Positions 23,749-32,669 of a stretch of 64,000 bases of DNA are shown here, one piece after another. Source of the stretch: Pelagibius marinus (lineage in GTDB: Bacteria; Pseudomonadota; Alphaproteobacteria; Kiloniellales; Kiloniellaceae); NCBI RefSeq assembly GCF_014925385.1, contig NZ_JACSDK010000020.1, positions 80,855 through 144,854 on the forward strand, in the 5' to 3' direction. The stretch's first letter is position 1; each line of letters begins with the position of its first letter. Both the position numbers and the translations under genes were made by a program. The notes under the pieces were generated by a model, which had not been told where the DNA came from, did no database searches, and worked only from the letters and a program-made list of their open reading frames with translations.

Positions 23749-24768
23749 TCAGGCGATCTCGACCCGCAGCAGCGAGCGCACGTGCTGGATCTGGTTGAGG
23801 ATCGTCACCTGCGGCGAACCGGCGAACAGCAGCCCGACGGCGAAGTTGTCGCGGTCGGCCACCAGCGATCCGGAGTCACCGCCCGCCGACATCGGCGTGG
23901 TGAGGATCTGGTCGCGGAAGCGGGCCACCTTGCCGCCGCCGTAGTTCACGTCGACGGTGGTGTTCACCGCGGTGATGCGTCCCGTCGTGTAGTTGGTGGT
24001 GCGTCCGGTCTTTTGCAGCACCGTACCCACCTGCACCTGCGCGCGGGGGCGCCAGCCGCGCAGATGGCCAACCCAGTGAATCTCCCGCTTCAGGTCATGG
24101 AACTGGCCTTCGGCCACCGCCGCGTCGATCAGGTTGCGGTGCAGGGGCCGCGGTACCGGCGGATCGAAGGTGATGGGAATGAAGCGGCTGAGCGCCGCGA
24201 TGCGGTCACTCGGGTCGACGCCGCCGTCGAAGGGGCCCGGCTGCAGGATGGCATCGCCCGGGGTGGCGTTGTTGGAGTTGGCCAGCACGTGGTTGTTGGA
24301 CAGGATGTAGTAGTGCTGCGGCATGCCCACTGGATTGCCGGGCGTGCCCACCATGTCGTATACACAGGTGCCGATGGTCCCCGCCGTGATGTTGCGGTGG
24401 CCGACGCTGTAGCCGCCGGAGGCCGGGCGTGCGCGCCGGGCCAGCAGCTCGATGCTGACTTCGATGGGTTCCGCCTGGCCGGCGAAGGGTTCGCCGATGG
24501 CCAGCACGTCGGTCTGCATCTCGCCGATCTTCTTGGGGATCATGTCGTTGGGGCCGAGTTCCTCCTTGTCGACCTTCTGCGAGACCAGCGCCAGCAGGGC
24601 CGGCTTGCCGGTCGGCTCGCCGTTGCTCCACTTCACGCCGTAGCCCATGCCGACGACGTTAGCCGGCGTCTTCTCGGGCTTGAGGAACTCTTCGACCTTG
24701 GCAGCACTGGCTTTCTGGACCTTCTGAGCTTCCTCAGGGTCCAGCATCATCTTCTGTACTTCCATCAT
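23749..24768 (-). CDS. Trypsin-like serine peptidase with N-terminal accessory domain
   Basis: A 339-residue protein with no obvious signal peptide. The C-terminal two-thirds are a chymotrypsin-fold protease with a visible triad: His160 in ILSNNHVLA, Asp215 in LIDAAVAEG, and Ser299 in SAGGDSGSLV. Residues about 35-95 form a separate domain (ANVVGMGYGVKW, LVSQKV, NDMIPKKIGEMQTDVLAIGE). The next gene upstream encodes a small protein built on the same domain. GGGAGA lies 7 nt before the chosen ATG (24768); two in-frame ATGs lie within 9 bp. The substrate is unknown. Without a signal it may act in the cytoplasm or use another export route. Confidence 0.82.
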   Translation of the reverse strand: MMEVQKMMLDPEEAQKVQKASAAKVEEFLKPEKTPANVVGMGYGVKWSNGEPTGKPALLALVSQKVDKEELGPNDMIPKKIGEMQTDVLAIGEPFAGQAEPIEVSIELLARRARPASGGYSVGHRNITAGTIGTCVYDMVGTPGNPVGMPQHYYILSNNHVLANSNNATPGDAILQPGPFDGGVDPSDRIAALSRFIPITFDPPVPRPLHRNLIDAAVAEGQFHDLKREIHWVGHLRGWRPRAQVQVGTVLQKTGRTTNYTTGRITAVNTTVDVNYGGGKVARFRDQILTTPMSAGGDSGSLVADRDNFAVGLLFAGSPQVTILNQIQHVRSLLRVEIA

Positions 24769-24853
24769 GATCATTTCTCCCGGATGGGCACGGCTCTGCC
24801 GTCCCGGCACTCGCACAGCCCCGCACGCGGCGGCGGTCGAGTGAGGCCGGGGC

Positions 24854-25108
24854 CTACTGCGCCGTGATTTCGCCGATTTCCTCGACGTCGAGCGGACAGC
24901 CCTCCAGCTCCCTCGGCAGGACCTGGTCTTGCTGCAACTCGGATTCCGGAACCTTCTTGGAGACCATGACCTTGATCACCGGCCGGCCCGCACGCTTGCC
25001 GATCGCAACGGCATTGACGTTGGGATAAGCGAGCAGGGCGTCTTCGTGTTTTCTCAGCACGGCTTCGATATCCACGCGCATCTCCTCCGCTGTCTTGGCC
25101 GGGCCCAA
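24854..25108 (-). CDS. Small companion protein sharing the protease's N-terminal domain
   Basis: An 84-residue protein with the pattern NVNAVAIGKRAGRPVIKVMV, then SKKVPESELQQDQVLPRELE and DVEEIGEITAQ. It lines up with residues 35-95 of the trypsin-like protease encoded 85 bp downstream. The gene may be a free copy of that domain, perhaps acting as an inhibitor or partner. The start is uncertain: the TTG at 25106-25108 opens the frame, but GGAGGAG sits over the ATG at 25081 and best suits a GTG at 25073-25075, two codons further. Confidence 0.65.
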   Translation of the reverse strand: MGPAKTAEEMRVDIEAVLRKHEDALLAYPNVNAVAIGKRAGRPVIKVMVSKKVPESELQQDQVLPRELEGCPLDVEEIGEITAQ

Positions 25109-25686
25109 CCCGTACCCGGTCGTCGTGGCAGGCTATCATGGCCGGTGATCGGCCGTCGTGAAGGTCCCGCCTCCGGCTCGACGCCAAAGGGGTGAGGCTG
25201 TTCATGGCCGCGCTACTGCGCGTCGCTTCATTGTCGTGGAAGGGGCCGCGGGGGGCGGCTCCCGCCTACCTGCTGCTCGCTACCTGCTGTTCCGTTACTC
25301 CTGCAAGATCGAAGGCGCCGCCAATTCGTGACGGTCTTCGATCAGGCATCGTCGTCCGGAGGTCCTTGCGCTCTGCGCGACGCCGCGCAAACCGGCGAGG
25401 TCAAGCTCATGCGTTTGTGGCGACCGTGGTGGACGACTGACAAAACGCTCTTTGCGGTCATAAGCAGTTGAGCCGACGCTACGCCCACGCCGAAAGCTTG
25501 TCCATCGGTCGCCAGTTGAAAAGCTGGGCTAAATCGGGGTGTGTGCCGGGCACAATGGGATAGTTGCGGCGGGAAGATCGCGGCACGGCAATTGGCCACT
25601 GCGCCACTCGCGCCAAAGGCCGGTCGCGGCGCCCGGGAGGCGCTTGCAATCGGGAGCGCCGTTCAGTGAAACGACGCCGCCGCAGT
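25109..25686. other. 578-bp stretch with no supported gene
   Basis: Several short frames cross each other on both strands, but none has a ribosome site with matching start or a recognisable protein pattern. I see no tRNA, no strong terminator and no direct repeat. It may hold the promoter of the companion-protease operon at its left end. Confidence 0.4.
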
Positions 25687-25902
25687 TCAGCCGACTTCGA
25701 GGCCCCGCACCGCGTGCTCGGCCGCGATCTCGGGCCGCAGGCCCTTCTCGTGCGCCGCACGCCAGTTGTAGTTGGTGGCCGTCAGCTCGTAGCCGAGGAT
25801 CGCCAGTTCGCACTCCGCCCAACTCATCCAATCGTTAAAGGCATCGGTCGGCGTAGTGGGGGCGGCGCGTACCGGAAAGGCGATCACATTGGCATCGGAC
25901 AT
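25687..25902 (-). CDS. Small hypothetical protein
   Basis: A 71-residue protein with a good ribosome site (AAGGGA 6 nt before the ATG). It starts MSDANVIAFPVRA and has DAFNDWMSWAECELAILG and ATNYNWRAAHEKGLRPE; the Trp-rich helical centre is compatible with a small cytosolic protein. No family recognised. Confidence 0.55.
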   Translation of the reverse strand: MSDANVIAFPVRAAPTTPTDAFNDWMSWAECELAILGYELTATNYNWRAAHEKGLRPEIAAEHAVRGLEVG

Positions 25903-26095
25903 GGCGAATCCCTTGATGGCGTAGACCTTGACGAAGTTACCAGGGCGACTCTCAACAGACCAATTATAGCGGCCGAGATGGTTAACAAATTACTATCCCT
26001 GGGACCTCCTGATCCTCCGGTTGAAGGACTCGGCGTCCTGATCTCTAATTACGACGCAGAGGATTCCGGCGGCGGCGAGAGGCGGCAGGCGACAG

Positions 26096-26788
26096 GTGAG
26101 CGAGCAAGGCAGCGGCAAGCCCCACTATCACGGCCATCGCGAGCGCCTGCGTGAGCGCCTGCTGACGCGCGGCGGCGACAGCCTCTCCGACTACGAGATC
26201 CTGGAGTTCCTGCTGTTCAGCGCCAAGCCGCGCGGCGACACCAAGCCGCTGGCCAAGGCCCTGCTGGCGCAGTTCGGCACCTTGTCGCGGGTACTGACGG
26301 CGGAGGCCGAGGCGCTGGCGCGGGTGCCGGGCATGGGCCGCGCCTCGATCGCCGCCCTGAAGATCGTGCCCCAAGCCGCCGAGCGCCTGGCCCGCGAGGA
26401 GGCCATGAGCGGCGACGTCATCTCCTCCTGGGACAAGCTGCTGGCCTACTGCCGCCTGACCATGGCCCACCAGCCGGTCGAGCAGTTCCGCCTGCTGTTC
26501 CTCGACAAGCGCAACCGCCTCATCGCCGACGAGGTGCAGCAGCAGGGCACCATCGACCACACGCCGGTCTACACCCGCGAGGTGGTGAAGCGGGCCCTGG
26601 AGCTGGGCGCGGCCGCCCTCATCCTGGTGCACAACCACCCCTCGGGCGAGGCCGAGCCCTCGGCCGCCGACATCGCCATGACCGAGCAGCTGGTCAGCGC
26701 CTCGGAGAAGCTGGGCATCGTCATCCACGACCACCTGGTCATCGGCCGCGCCGGCCACGCCAGCTTCCGGGCGCTGGGGCTGCTGTAG
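26096..26788 (+). CDS. radC: RadC-family JAB/MPN domain protein
   Basis: A 230-residue protein with an N-terminal helix-hairpin-helix-like region (SDYEILEFLLFSAKPRGD; VPGMGRASIAAL near residues 77-87) and a C-terminal JAMM metal site, His179 and His181 with Asp192 in VHNHPSGEAEPSAAD. Although named for DNA repair, RadC's role in repair is doubtful. The start is a GTG at 26096 after GGCAGGCGACAG. A hairpin terminator follows at 26801-26817. Confidence 0.93.
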   Translation: MSEQGSGKPHYHGHRERLRERLLTRGGDSLSDYEILEFLLFSAKPRGDTKPLAKALLAQFGTLSRVLTAEAEALARVPGMGRASIAALKIVPQAAERLAREEAMSGDVISSWDKLLAYCRLTMAHQPVEQFRLLFLDKRNRLIADEVQQQGTIDHTPVYTREVVKRALELGAAALILVHNHPSGEAEPSAADIAMTEQLVSASEKLGIVIHDHLVIGRAGHASFRALGLL

Positions 26789-26800
26789 GAGCACCTGAAA

Positions 26801-26817
26801 GGCCCGATTTCCGGGCC
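26801..26817 (+). terminator. Hairpin after radC
   Basis: GGCCCG (26801-26806) pairs with CGGGCC (26812-26817) across ATTTC, 12 bp after the radC stop. AA before and TT after extend it; a GGGGTTTTGAG run follows. Confidence 0.6.
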
Positions 26818-26920
26818 AATTCCGTGGGGTTTTGAGGGTGCCGGCGGCGTTGCCGCCACGGCCCTCCGCCGCTATAACAGGGCCTTTCCCGGCCCCACCT
26901 CACTTCAGGAAGTTTTTCGC

Positions 26921-28240
26921 ATGATCCCGCGCTACAGCCGCCCCGAAATGACCGCCATCTGGGAGCCGGAGAACAAGTTCCGCATCTGGTTCGAGATCGA
27001 GGCCCATGCCTGCGACGCCCAGGCCGAGCTGGGGGTCATCCCCAAGGAGGCCGCCAAGGCGGTGTGGGAGCGCGGCGCCTTCGAGGTGGCGCGCATCGAC
27101 GAGATCGAGCGCGAGACCAAGCACGACGTCATCGCCTTCCTGACCAACCTAGCCGAGCACGTCGGCGAGGAAGCCCGCTTCGTGCACCAGGGCATGACCT
27201 CCTCCGACGTGCTGGACACCTGCCTGGCCGTGCAACTCACCCAGGCCAGCGACCTCCTGCTGGCCGACATCGACCGGGTGCTGGCGGCGCTGAAGACCCG
27301 CGCCTTCGAATTCAAGGACGCGGTCTGCCTGGGGCGCAGCCACGGCATCCATGCCGAGCCCACCACCTTCGGCGTGAAGCTGGCCGGCCACTACGCTGCC
27401 TTCTCGCGCTGCCGGTCGCGGCTGGAGGCGGCGCGCGCGGAGATCGCCACCTGCGCCATCTCCGGCGCCGTCGGCACCTTCGCCAACATCGATCCCTTCG
27501 TGGAGGAATACGTCGCCAAGAAGCTGGGCCTGACGCCGGAGCCGGTCTCGACCCAGGTCATCCCGCGCGACCGCCACGCCGCCTTCTTCGCGGCGCTGGG
27601 CATTGTCGCCTCCTCCATCGAGAACCTGGCCACCGAGATCCGCCACCTGCAGCGCACCGAGGTGCGCGAGGCCGAGGAATACTTCGCACCCGGCCAGAAG
27701 GGCTCCTCGGCCATGCCGCACAAGCGCAACCCTGTCCTGACCGAGAACCTGACGGGCCTGGCCCGCGTGGTGCGCGCCGCCGTGGTGCCGGCCCTGGAGA
27801 ACGTGACCCTGTGGCACGAGCGCGACATCTCCCACTCCTCGGTGGAGCGCATGTTCGGCCCCGACGCCACGGTGACCCTGGACTTCGCCCTCAACCGCCT
27901 GGCCGGCGTCATCGAGAAGCTGCTGGTCTACCCGGAGACCATGCAGAAGAACCTCGACCAGCTGGGCGGCCTGGTGCATTCCCAGCGCGTGCTGCTGGCG
28001 CTGACCCAGGCCGGCATCAGCCGCGAGGACGCCTACCGCCTGGTCCAGCGCAACGCCATGAAGGTCTGGGGCGGCGAAGGCGACTTCCTGGAGCTCCTGA
28101 AGGCCGATCCGGAGATCGCCGGCAAGATCGCCGAGGACAAGCTCGCCGCCTGCTTCGACCCGAGCTACCACACCAAGCACGTGGACACGATCTTCGCCCG
28201 CGTCTTCGGCAAGGACGCAGCGGCCAAGGCGGTGGCTTGA
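26921..28240 (+). CDS. purB: Adenylosuccinate lyase
   Basis: A 439-residue fumarase/aspartase superfamily enzyme acting in the cytoplasm. It splits SAICAR to AICAR and adenylosuccinate to AMP, releasing fumarate. The superfamily signature is seen as GSSAMPHKRNP near residue 263; TSSDVLDTCLAVQL and GRSHGIHAEP carry active-site residues. Length matches the shorter type of bacterial PurB. The ATG follows TCAGGAAG. Other purine genes purC and purSQL lie 2-8 kb away, so purine synthesis is clustered here. Confidence 0.97.
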   Translation: MIPRYSRPEMTAIWEPENKFRIWFEIEAHACDAQAELGVIPKEAAKAVWERGAFEVARIDEIERETKHDVIAFLTNLAEHVGEEARFVHQGMTSSDVLDTCLAVQLTQASDLLLADIDRVLAALKTRAFEFKDAVCLGRSHGIHAEPTTFGVKLAGHYAAFSRCRSRLEAARAEIATCAISGAVGTFANIDPFVEEYVAKKLGLTPEPVSTQVIPRDRHAAFFAALGIVASSIENLATEIRHLQRTEVREAEEYFAPGQKGSSAMPHKRNPVLTENLTGLARVVRAAVVPALENVTLWHERDISHSSVERMFGPDATVTLDFALNRLAGVIEKLLVYPETMQKNLDQLGGLVHSQRVLLALTQAGISREDAYRLVQRNAMKVWGGEGDFLELLKADPEIAGKIAEDKLAACFDPSYHTKHVDTIFARVFGKDAAAKAVA

Positions 28241-28257
28241 TCTGGGAAGCGGCCCGG

Positions 28258-28377
28258 GCCTCGCCCTTCGAGACGGCGGCCTAGAAACACCAAAAAGGGG
28301 CCGCCTCCTCAGGATGAGGCCCTCTTCCCTATCCTCATCCTGAGGAGCGCGCGATGCGCGCGTCTCGAAGGATGAAT
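28258..28377. repeat. Palindromic repeat of alphaproteobacterial type (CCTCATCCTGAGGAG)
   Basis: A perfect 15-bp inverted pair, CTCCTCAGGATGAGG (28305-28319) and CCTCATCCTGAGGAG (28333-28347), is flanked on both outer sides by CTTCGAGACG-type sequence (28266-28275 and CGTCTCGAAGGATGA at 28361-28375). So two head-to-head copies of the familiar CCTCATCCTGAGGAG...TCTCGAAGGATGA element are joined. It lies between purB and the DUF1476 gene. Confidence 0.8.
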
Positions 28378-28406
28378 GGAACCGGTTGGGCCCAGGCAAA
28401 GCAAAA

Positions 28407-28431
28407 CGGGCCGCCCCCAAGGGGCGGCCCG
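28407..28431 (-). terminator. Intrinsic terminator of the zeta-subunit gene
   Basis: CGGGCCGCCCC (28407-28417) pairs with GGGGCGGCCCG (28421-28431) over eleven bases with a 3-nt loop; on the minus strand TTTTGCTTTGCC follows. About 30 bp after the stop of the gene at 28461. Confidence 0.8.
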
Positions 28432-28460
28432 CTGCTTTTAATCCGGCGTGCCGGAGACGC

Positions 28461-28784
28461 TTATTCTGTCATGATCTGCTGCTTGGCCTCGGTCAGCAGC
28501 TCGTCCATGCGGTGGCGCAGGCGGTGCTCGCTGAAGTCGACGCCCTTGGCCTCGATGTCGGCCATGACCTTGCGCACCACGTCGTCAATGCCCGGCTCGT
28601 CAAGGTCGGAGGCGACGACATCCTTGGCGTAGCTCTCCACCGCTTCGCCTTCCAGGCCGAAGAGCTCCCGCGCAACCCACTGGCCCAGCAGCTTGTTGCG
28701 CCGGACCTCGGTGCGGAACTGCAGGTCCTGGTCGTGCTTGTACTTGTCCTCGAAAGCCTTTTCGCGTTCGTTGAATGTCGACAT
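28461..28784 (-). CDS. ATPase inhibitor subunit zeta (DUF1476)
   Basis: A 107-residue four-helix protein starting STFNEREKAFEDKYKHDQDLQF, the hallmark of the zeta family. Zeta binds the F1 sector of alphaproteobacterial ATP synthases and blocks ATP hydrolysis, a role shown in Paracoccus. The length is as usual and all family blocks (RRNKLLGQWVARELFG; VRKVMADIEAKGVD) are present. It is one of the best lineage markers in the window. Stands alone with its own terminator. Confidence 0.95.
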   Translation of the reverse strand: MSTFNEREKAFEDKYKHDQDLQFRTEVRRNKLLGQWVARELFGLEGEAVESYAKDVVASDLDEPGIDDVVRKVMADIEAKGVDFSEHRLRHRMDELLTEAKQQIMTE

Positions 28785-29021
28785 CGGTCGATAGGTCTCC
28801 TGAGGTGGCCCCCTTTGTAGCCCCGGGAACGCCTCCCGGGGAACGGCGTAGCCGACCCTTCACATAGCGGTTATGCTCGGCTGCCTGCGGCAGTAGCGGT
28901 TCAACAAGGGGGTTATAGCGTCCTTCGCGGCTGCGATAAACCTCTGCCTTGGGGGTTTCTGTGGGTTTCCCTGCCCCGAGCGTCCATCAACCGTCCCTCT
29001 GAGCGATCCCCCCCCCGAGAT

Positions 29022-29816
29022 ATGTGCACCCTCGTCATCCTGCGCCGCCCCTGGCATCCCTGGCCCCTGCTGTTGGCGGCCAACCGCGACGAAATGGTCG
29101 ACCGGCCCTGGGCGGCCCCCGGCCGGCACTGGCCGGACCGCCCGGAGGTGGTCGCCGGGCTGGACCGCACCGCCGGCGGCTCCTGGCTGGGCCTCAACGA
29201 TCACGGCGTGGTGGCCGCCATCCTCAACCGGCGCTCCTCCCTCGGCCCCGCCCCGGGCAAGCGCAGCCGCGGCGAGCTGGTGCTGGAGGCCCTGGACCAC
29301 GCCGACGCCGTCCAGGCCGCCGAGGCCCTGGCCGAGCTGAACCCCGCCGCCTACCGCAGCTTCAACATGGTGGTCGCCGACAACCGCGACGCCTACTGGC
29401 TGCGCAACCTGGGCACGCCGGAGGCCAGGGTCATCGAGCTGCGCCCCCTGCCCGAGGGCCTGTCCATGCTTACCGCCTACGACCTCAACGACCGCGCGAG
29501 CCCGCGCATCGCCCGTCATCTGCCGGCCTTTGAGGCGGCCGCCGCGCCCGACCCGGAGGCGGTGGGCTCCCCGGGCGGCGACTGGACCGCCTGGCAGGAA
29601 ATCCTGGCCCGCGGCGAGGCCGGCTCCGAGGCCGCCATGACGGTCGAGCGGGGCGGATTCCAGACCGTCTCCTCCTCGCTGCTCGCCCTCCCGGCGGCCG
29701 CGCCGGCGCCCGGCAAGCTCCCCGTCCGGCCGGTCTGGCTCTTCGCGCCCGGGCGCCCCGACCGCCACGGCTACGCCCCCCTGGACGGCCTGGCGGCGCC
29801 TGCCGGGGACTCTTGA
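29022..29816 (+). CDS. NRDE (TANGO2-like) family protein
   Basis: A 264-residue Ntn-hydrolase-like protein. It starts MCTLVIL with the Cys directly after Met, and contains the family-naming AANRDEM at residues 19-25, then GGSWLGLNDHGVVAAI. TANGO2 relatives are linked to haem or lipid handling, but the bacterial role is open. The C-terminus is Ala/Pro-rich and variable. A run of nine C residues sits just before the start (29009-29017), which is prone to slippage. A promoter is not obvious. Confidence 0.88.
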   Translation: MCTLVILRRPWHPWPLLLAANRDEMVDRPWAAPGRHWPDRPEVVAGLDRTAGGSWLGLNDHGVVAAILNRRSSLGPAPGKRSRGELVLEALDHADAVQAAEALAELNPAAYRSFNMVVADNRDAYWLRNLGTPEARVIELRPLPEGLSMLTAYDLNDRASPRIARHLPAFEAAAAPDPEAVGSPGGDWTAWQEILARGEAGSEAAMTVERGGFQTVSSSLLALPAAAPAPGKLPVRPVWLFAPGRPDRHGYAPLDGLAAPAGDS

Positions 29817-30052
29817 AATTTCATATATTACAGTATGTTATGACAATTCTTGAGGGGACGGCGGGCGTCATTGTTTTGCCCCCCTTCTCCTGCTATATGA
29901 CGTAGACCCAAAGCCTTCGGGGGCCGCAATCCGCCCAGAGCTGCAGGGAAAAGAACGCGCAGGCGATCGACCGAAAACTGCGTGATGGGAAATAAATCCC
30001 ACCCCAGATGCACGCCGCCCCACCCGGGCGGCCTCACTTTCAGGTGCAAGAG

Positions 30053-30814
30053 ATGCGACGCAGACAGATCTACGAAGGAAAGGCCAAGGTCCTCTTCGAA
30101 GGGCCGGAGCCGGGCACGCTCGTCCAGTACTTCAAGGACGACGCCACCGCCTTCAACAACCAGAAGAAGGGTGTGATCACCGGCAAGGGCGTGCTCAACA
30201 ACCGCATCTCGGAATACCTGATGACGCGGCTGGAGAGCATCGGCGTGCCGACCCACTTCGTGCGCCGGCTCAACATGCGCGAGCAGTTGGTGCGTGAGGT
30301 CGAGATCATTCCCCTCGAGATCGTGGTGCGCAACGTCGCCGCCGGCTCCATGGTCAAGCGCCTGGGACTGGAGGAAGGCGCGCCGCTGCCGCGCTCCATC
30401 GTCGAGTACTACTACAAGAACGACGAGCTGGGCGATCCCATGGTCTCCGAAGAGCACGTGACCGCCTTCGGCTGGGCCAACACCCAGGACCTCGACGAGA
30501 TGCTGCAGTACGCCCTGCGCATCAACGACTTCCTCTGCGGCCTTTTCCTCGGTGTGGGCCTGCGCCTGGTCGACTTCAAGCTGGAGTTCGGCCGCCTGTG
30601 GGAAGACGAGGAAATGCGCATCGTCCTGGCCGACGAGATCAGCCCGGACTCCTGCCGCCTGTGGGACGTCGCCACCAATGAGAAGCTGGACAAGGACCGC
30701 TTCCGCCGCGACATGGGCGGTGTCGAGGAGGCCTACCAGGAGGTCGCCCGCCGTCTCGGCGTGCTGCCGGAGGCCGGCCCCGTCGACATGAAGGGCCCCC
30801 GCCTCCTTCAGTAG
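30053..30814 (+). CDS. purC: SAICAR synthase
   Basis: A 253-residue ATP-dependent ligase that joins CAIR and aspartate in purine synthesis. Motifs: [16 protein letters not shown] (ATP-binding N-terminus), [18 protein letters not shown] and [13 protein letters not shown] preferred the ATG at 30053 to one 15 codons upstream because the family begins M-R-(R/K)-x-x-x-I-Y-E-G-K-A-K. The AT-rich 235 bp in front (29817-30052) presumably hold the promoter. Confidence 0.97.
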   Translation: MRRRQIYEGKAKVLFEGPEPGTLVQYFKDDATAFNNQKKGVITGKGVLNNRISEYLMTRLESIGVPTHFVRRLNMREQLVREVEIIPLEIVVRNVAAGSMVKRLGLEEGAPLPRSIVEYYYKNDELGDPMVSEEHVTAFGWANTQDLDEMLQYALRINDFLCGLFLGVGLRLVDFKLEFGRLWEDEEMRIVLADEISPDSCRLWDVATNEKLDKDRFRRDMGGVEEAYQEVARRLGVLPEAGPVDMKGPRLLQ

Positions 30815-30957
30815 GGTCATTTGCCAAATGGCTGTGCTGCGGTAAGCAGGCAGGGCGGCGGCCGAAATGGCGGCCTTCTTCTTCGCACTACGCGTGACTG
30901 CTGGAACTGCGGTAGAATAGCCGGCGTTGAGGTTGCCAATCTGACCAGGAGAATTCG

Positions 30958-31539
30958 ATGCCCTTCCGCTTTCCGGTGATTCGCGTTTCGGCGTTTCTGG
31001 CCGTCCTGGCGGTCATCGCCACCGCCGCCTTCACGACCACACCTGCAGGCGCTCAGGAAGAGCACACGGCAGCCACGATCGAGAGGGACTCGCGCGAGGC
31101 CCTGGCGCTGCTCAAGAAGAACTCCGCCCCTGCCGACAAGATCGCCGAGGATGCCGCCGGCATCCTGGTGTTCCCGAAAATCCTGAAGGGCGGCCTGATC
31201 ATCGGCGGCCAGTACGGCGAGGGCGCCCTGTTCCAGAATGACACGGTCAAGCAGTACTACAGCACCGCCGCCGCCTCCTTCGGCCTGCAGGCCGGCCTGA
31301 CGACCTTCGGTTATGCCGTCTTTTTCATGAACGAGAAAAGCCTCAGCTATCTCGACAACAGTGACGGCTGGGAAATCGGTACCGCCCCGAACGTGGTGGT
31401 CGTCGAGTCCGGCGCTGCGGCCTCGCTGACCACGACCTCGGGCCGGAAGGACATCTACGTCTTCTTCTTCGACCAGAAGGGCCTGATGGCGGGTCTGACC
31501 ATCGAAGGCACCAAGATCACCGAGATCAACCCGGACTGA
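30958..31539 (+). CDS. SYLF-domain exported protein, copy 1
   Basis: A 193-residue exported protein with AGGAG before the ATG, an N-terminal signal ending near AGA|QEE, and a full SYLF (Ysc84) lipid-binding domain: ILVFPKILKGGLIIGGQYGEGAL, FGLQAGLTTFGYAVFFMNE and YVFFFDQKGLMAGLTIEGTKI. In eukaryotes the domain binds phosphoinositides; in bacteria it is found in periplasmic proteins. It is followed at 96 bp by a second copy, clearly a tandem duplication. Confidence 0.88.
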   Translation: MPFRFPVIRVSAFLAVLAVIATAAFTTTPAGAQEEHTAATIERDSREALALLKKNSAPADKIAEDAAGILVFPKILKGGLIIGGQYGEGALFQNDTVKQYYSTAAASFGLQAGLTTFGYAVFFMNEKSLSYLDNSDGWEIGTAPNVVVVESGAAASLTTTSGRKDIYVFFFDQKGLMAGLTIEGTKITEINPD

Positions 31540-31635
31540 GCCGTCCGGCCGCACCACTTTCCTTCTTCACAGTGCCTTCCGGCACACTGTAGAGTTGCAA
31601 CCTCACTCGCAACCGGTGCCTCGGAGGAGTGATCA

Positions 31636-32190
31636 ATGTTCATCCGCGTGCTGACCGCCCTGGCCTTCTGTGCCGCCATTGCGACTGTCGGCCAAACTAC
31701 ATCCGCGCAGGCCGAAGACGCCGCCACGATCGAAAGCAAATCCCGCGCGGCCTTGCAGTCCTTGGTGAAAAAATCCGAAGACGCCGCGCTTTTGAAGAAG
31801 GACACCCTTGGCATCCTCGTGTTCCCGGAGGTCCTGAAAGGCGGCCTGATCGTTGGCGGCCTTTATGGCGAAGGGGCGCTCTTGAAAAGCGACAAGGCGA
31901 CGGGCTACTACGAAACCGTCGCCGCCTCCATCGGGTTGCAGGCCGGCATTCAGAAGTTCGGCTACGCCGTCTTCTTCATGAACGAGAAGGCGATGGGCTA
32001 CCTGGACGAAAGCGAAGGCTGGGAGATCGGCTCGGCGCCCTCGCTGGTGGTGGTCGACAAGGGCATCGCGGGCAAGTTCACCACGACCTCGGCCAGGGAA
32101 AGCATCTACGTGTTCTACTTTGACCAGAAGGGCCTGATGGGCGGCCTCGGGATCGAAGGCACGAAGATCTCCAAGATAACCCCCGAATAG
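31636..32190 (+). CDS. SYLF-domain exported protein, copy 2
   Basis: A 184-residue exported protein with signal ending near AQA|EDA and the same SYLF domain as copy 1 (ILVFPEVLKGGLIVGGLYGEGAL; IGLQAGIQKFGYAVFFMNEKA). GGAGTGATCA precedes the ATG. The copies share the core but differ at the N-terminus and around the KKS insert. The next gene, an isoprenylcysteine methyltransferase-like protein, starts 5 bp later, so these three could be one transcript acting on the envelope. Confidence 0.88.
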   Translation: MFIRVLTALAFCAAIATVGQTTSAQAEDAATIESKSRAALQSLVKKSEDAALLKKDTLGILVFPEVLKGGLIVGGLYGEGALLKSDKATGYYETVAASIGLQAGIQKFGYAVFFMNEKAMGYLDESEGWEIGSAPSLVVVDKGIAGKFTTTSARESIYVFYFDQKGLMGGLGIEGTKISKITPE

Positions 32191-32195
32191 GCAGG

Positions 32196-32669
32196 ATGGG
32201 ACCGCACGATACGGCGGGCGTGATCGCGCCGCCGCCTGTCATCTATCTCGCCGGCCTGGCCCTAGGCCTCGGCGCCGACCGGCTGCTGGACCTGCCGACA
32301 TTGCCGGAGCGCGACGCCAGTGGCGGGCTGTGGCTGGGCCTGACCTTCGGCGGCTGCGGCCTGCTGCTGATCCTCTGGGCCGGGGGGCGCTTCATCGGCG
32401 CCGGCACGCCGCTGCCGCCGCACCGCCCGACCACCGCCCTGGTGACCGAAGGGCCCTACCGCCGCAGCCGCAACCCCATCTACCTGGGCATGGCGCTGAT
32501 CTATCTGGGCGTGGTCTGCGCCACCGCCAGCCTGGGCGTTCTGCTGTTCTTCCCGCTGGTCATCCTGGTCATGGAGTTCGGCGTCATCCGCCGCGAGGAA
32601 CGCTACCTGGAGCGCAAGTTCGGCCGCGACTACCTGGACTACAAGGCCCGCGTCAGGCGCTGGCTTTAG
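32196..32669 (+). CDS. Isoprenylcysteine carboxyl methyltransferase-like membrane protein
   Basis: A 157-residue membrane protein of about four spans with the family C-terminus: VTEGPYRRSRNPIYLGMALI and the tail EFGVIRREERYLERKFGRDYLDYKARVRRWL broken by the final Arg-Trp. This block binds S-adenosylmethionine and is shared by ICMT and phospholipid N-methyltransferase-like proteins. The natural substrate in bacteria is unknown. Its 3' end overlaps the convergent EamA gene by 17 bp. Confidence 0.82.
   Translation: MGPHDTAGVIAPPPVIYLAGLALGLGADRLLDLPTLPERDASGGLWLGLTFGGCGLLLILWAGGRFIGAGTPLPPHRPTTALVTEGPYRRSRNPIYLGMALIYLGVVCATASLGVLLFFPLVILVMEFGVIRREERYLERKFGRDYLDYKARVRRWL

Noticed and set aside
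25192..25440. An 82-codon plus-strand frame
   Set aside because: No ribosome site and a basic, random-looking product; competing frames cover the same bases.
28898..28904. TTGAACC upstream of the zeta-subunit gene
   Set aside because: The following bases at the proper distance read GCCGAG, not CGAC, so it was not counted as a copy of the motif.
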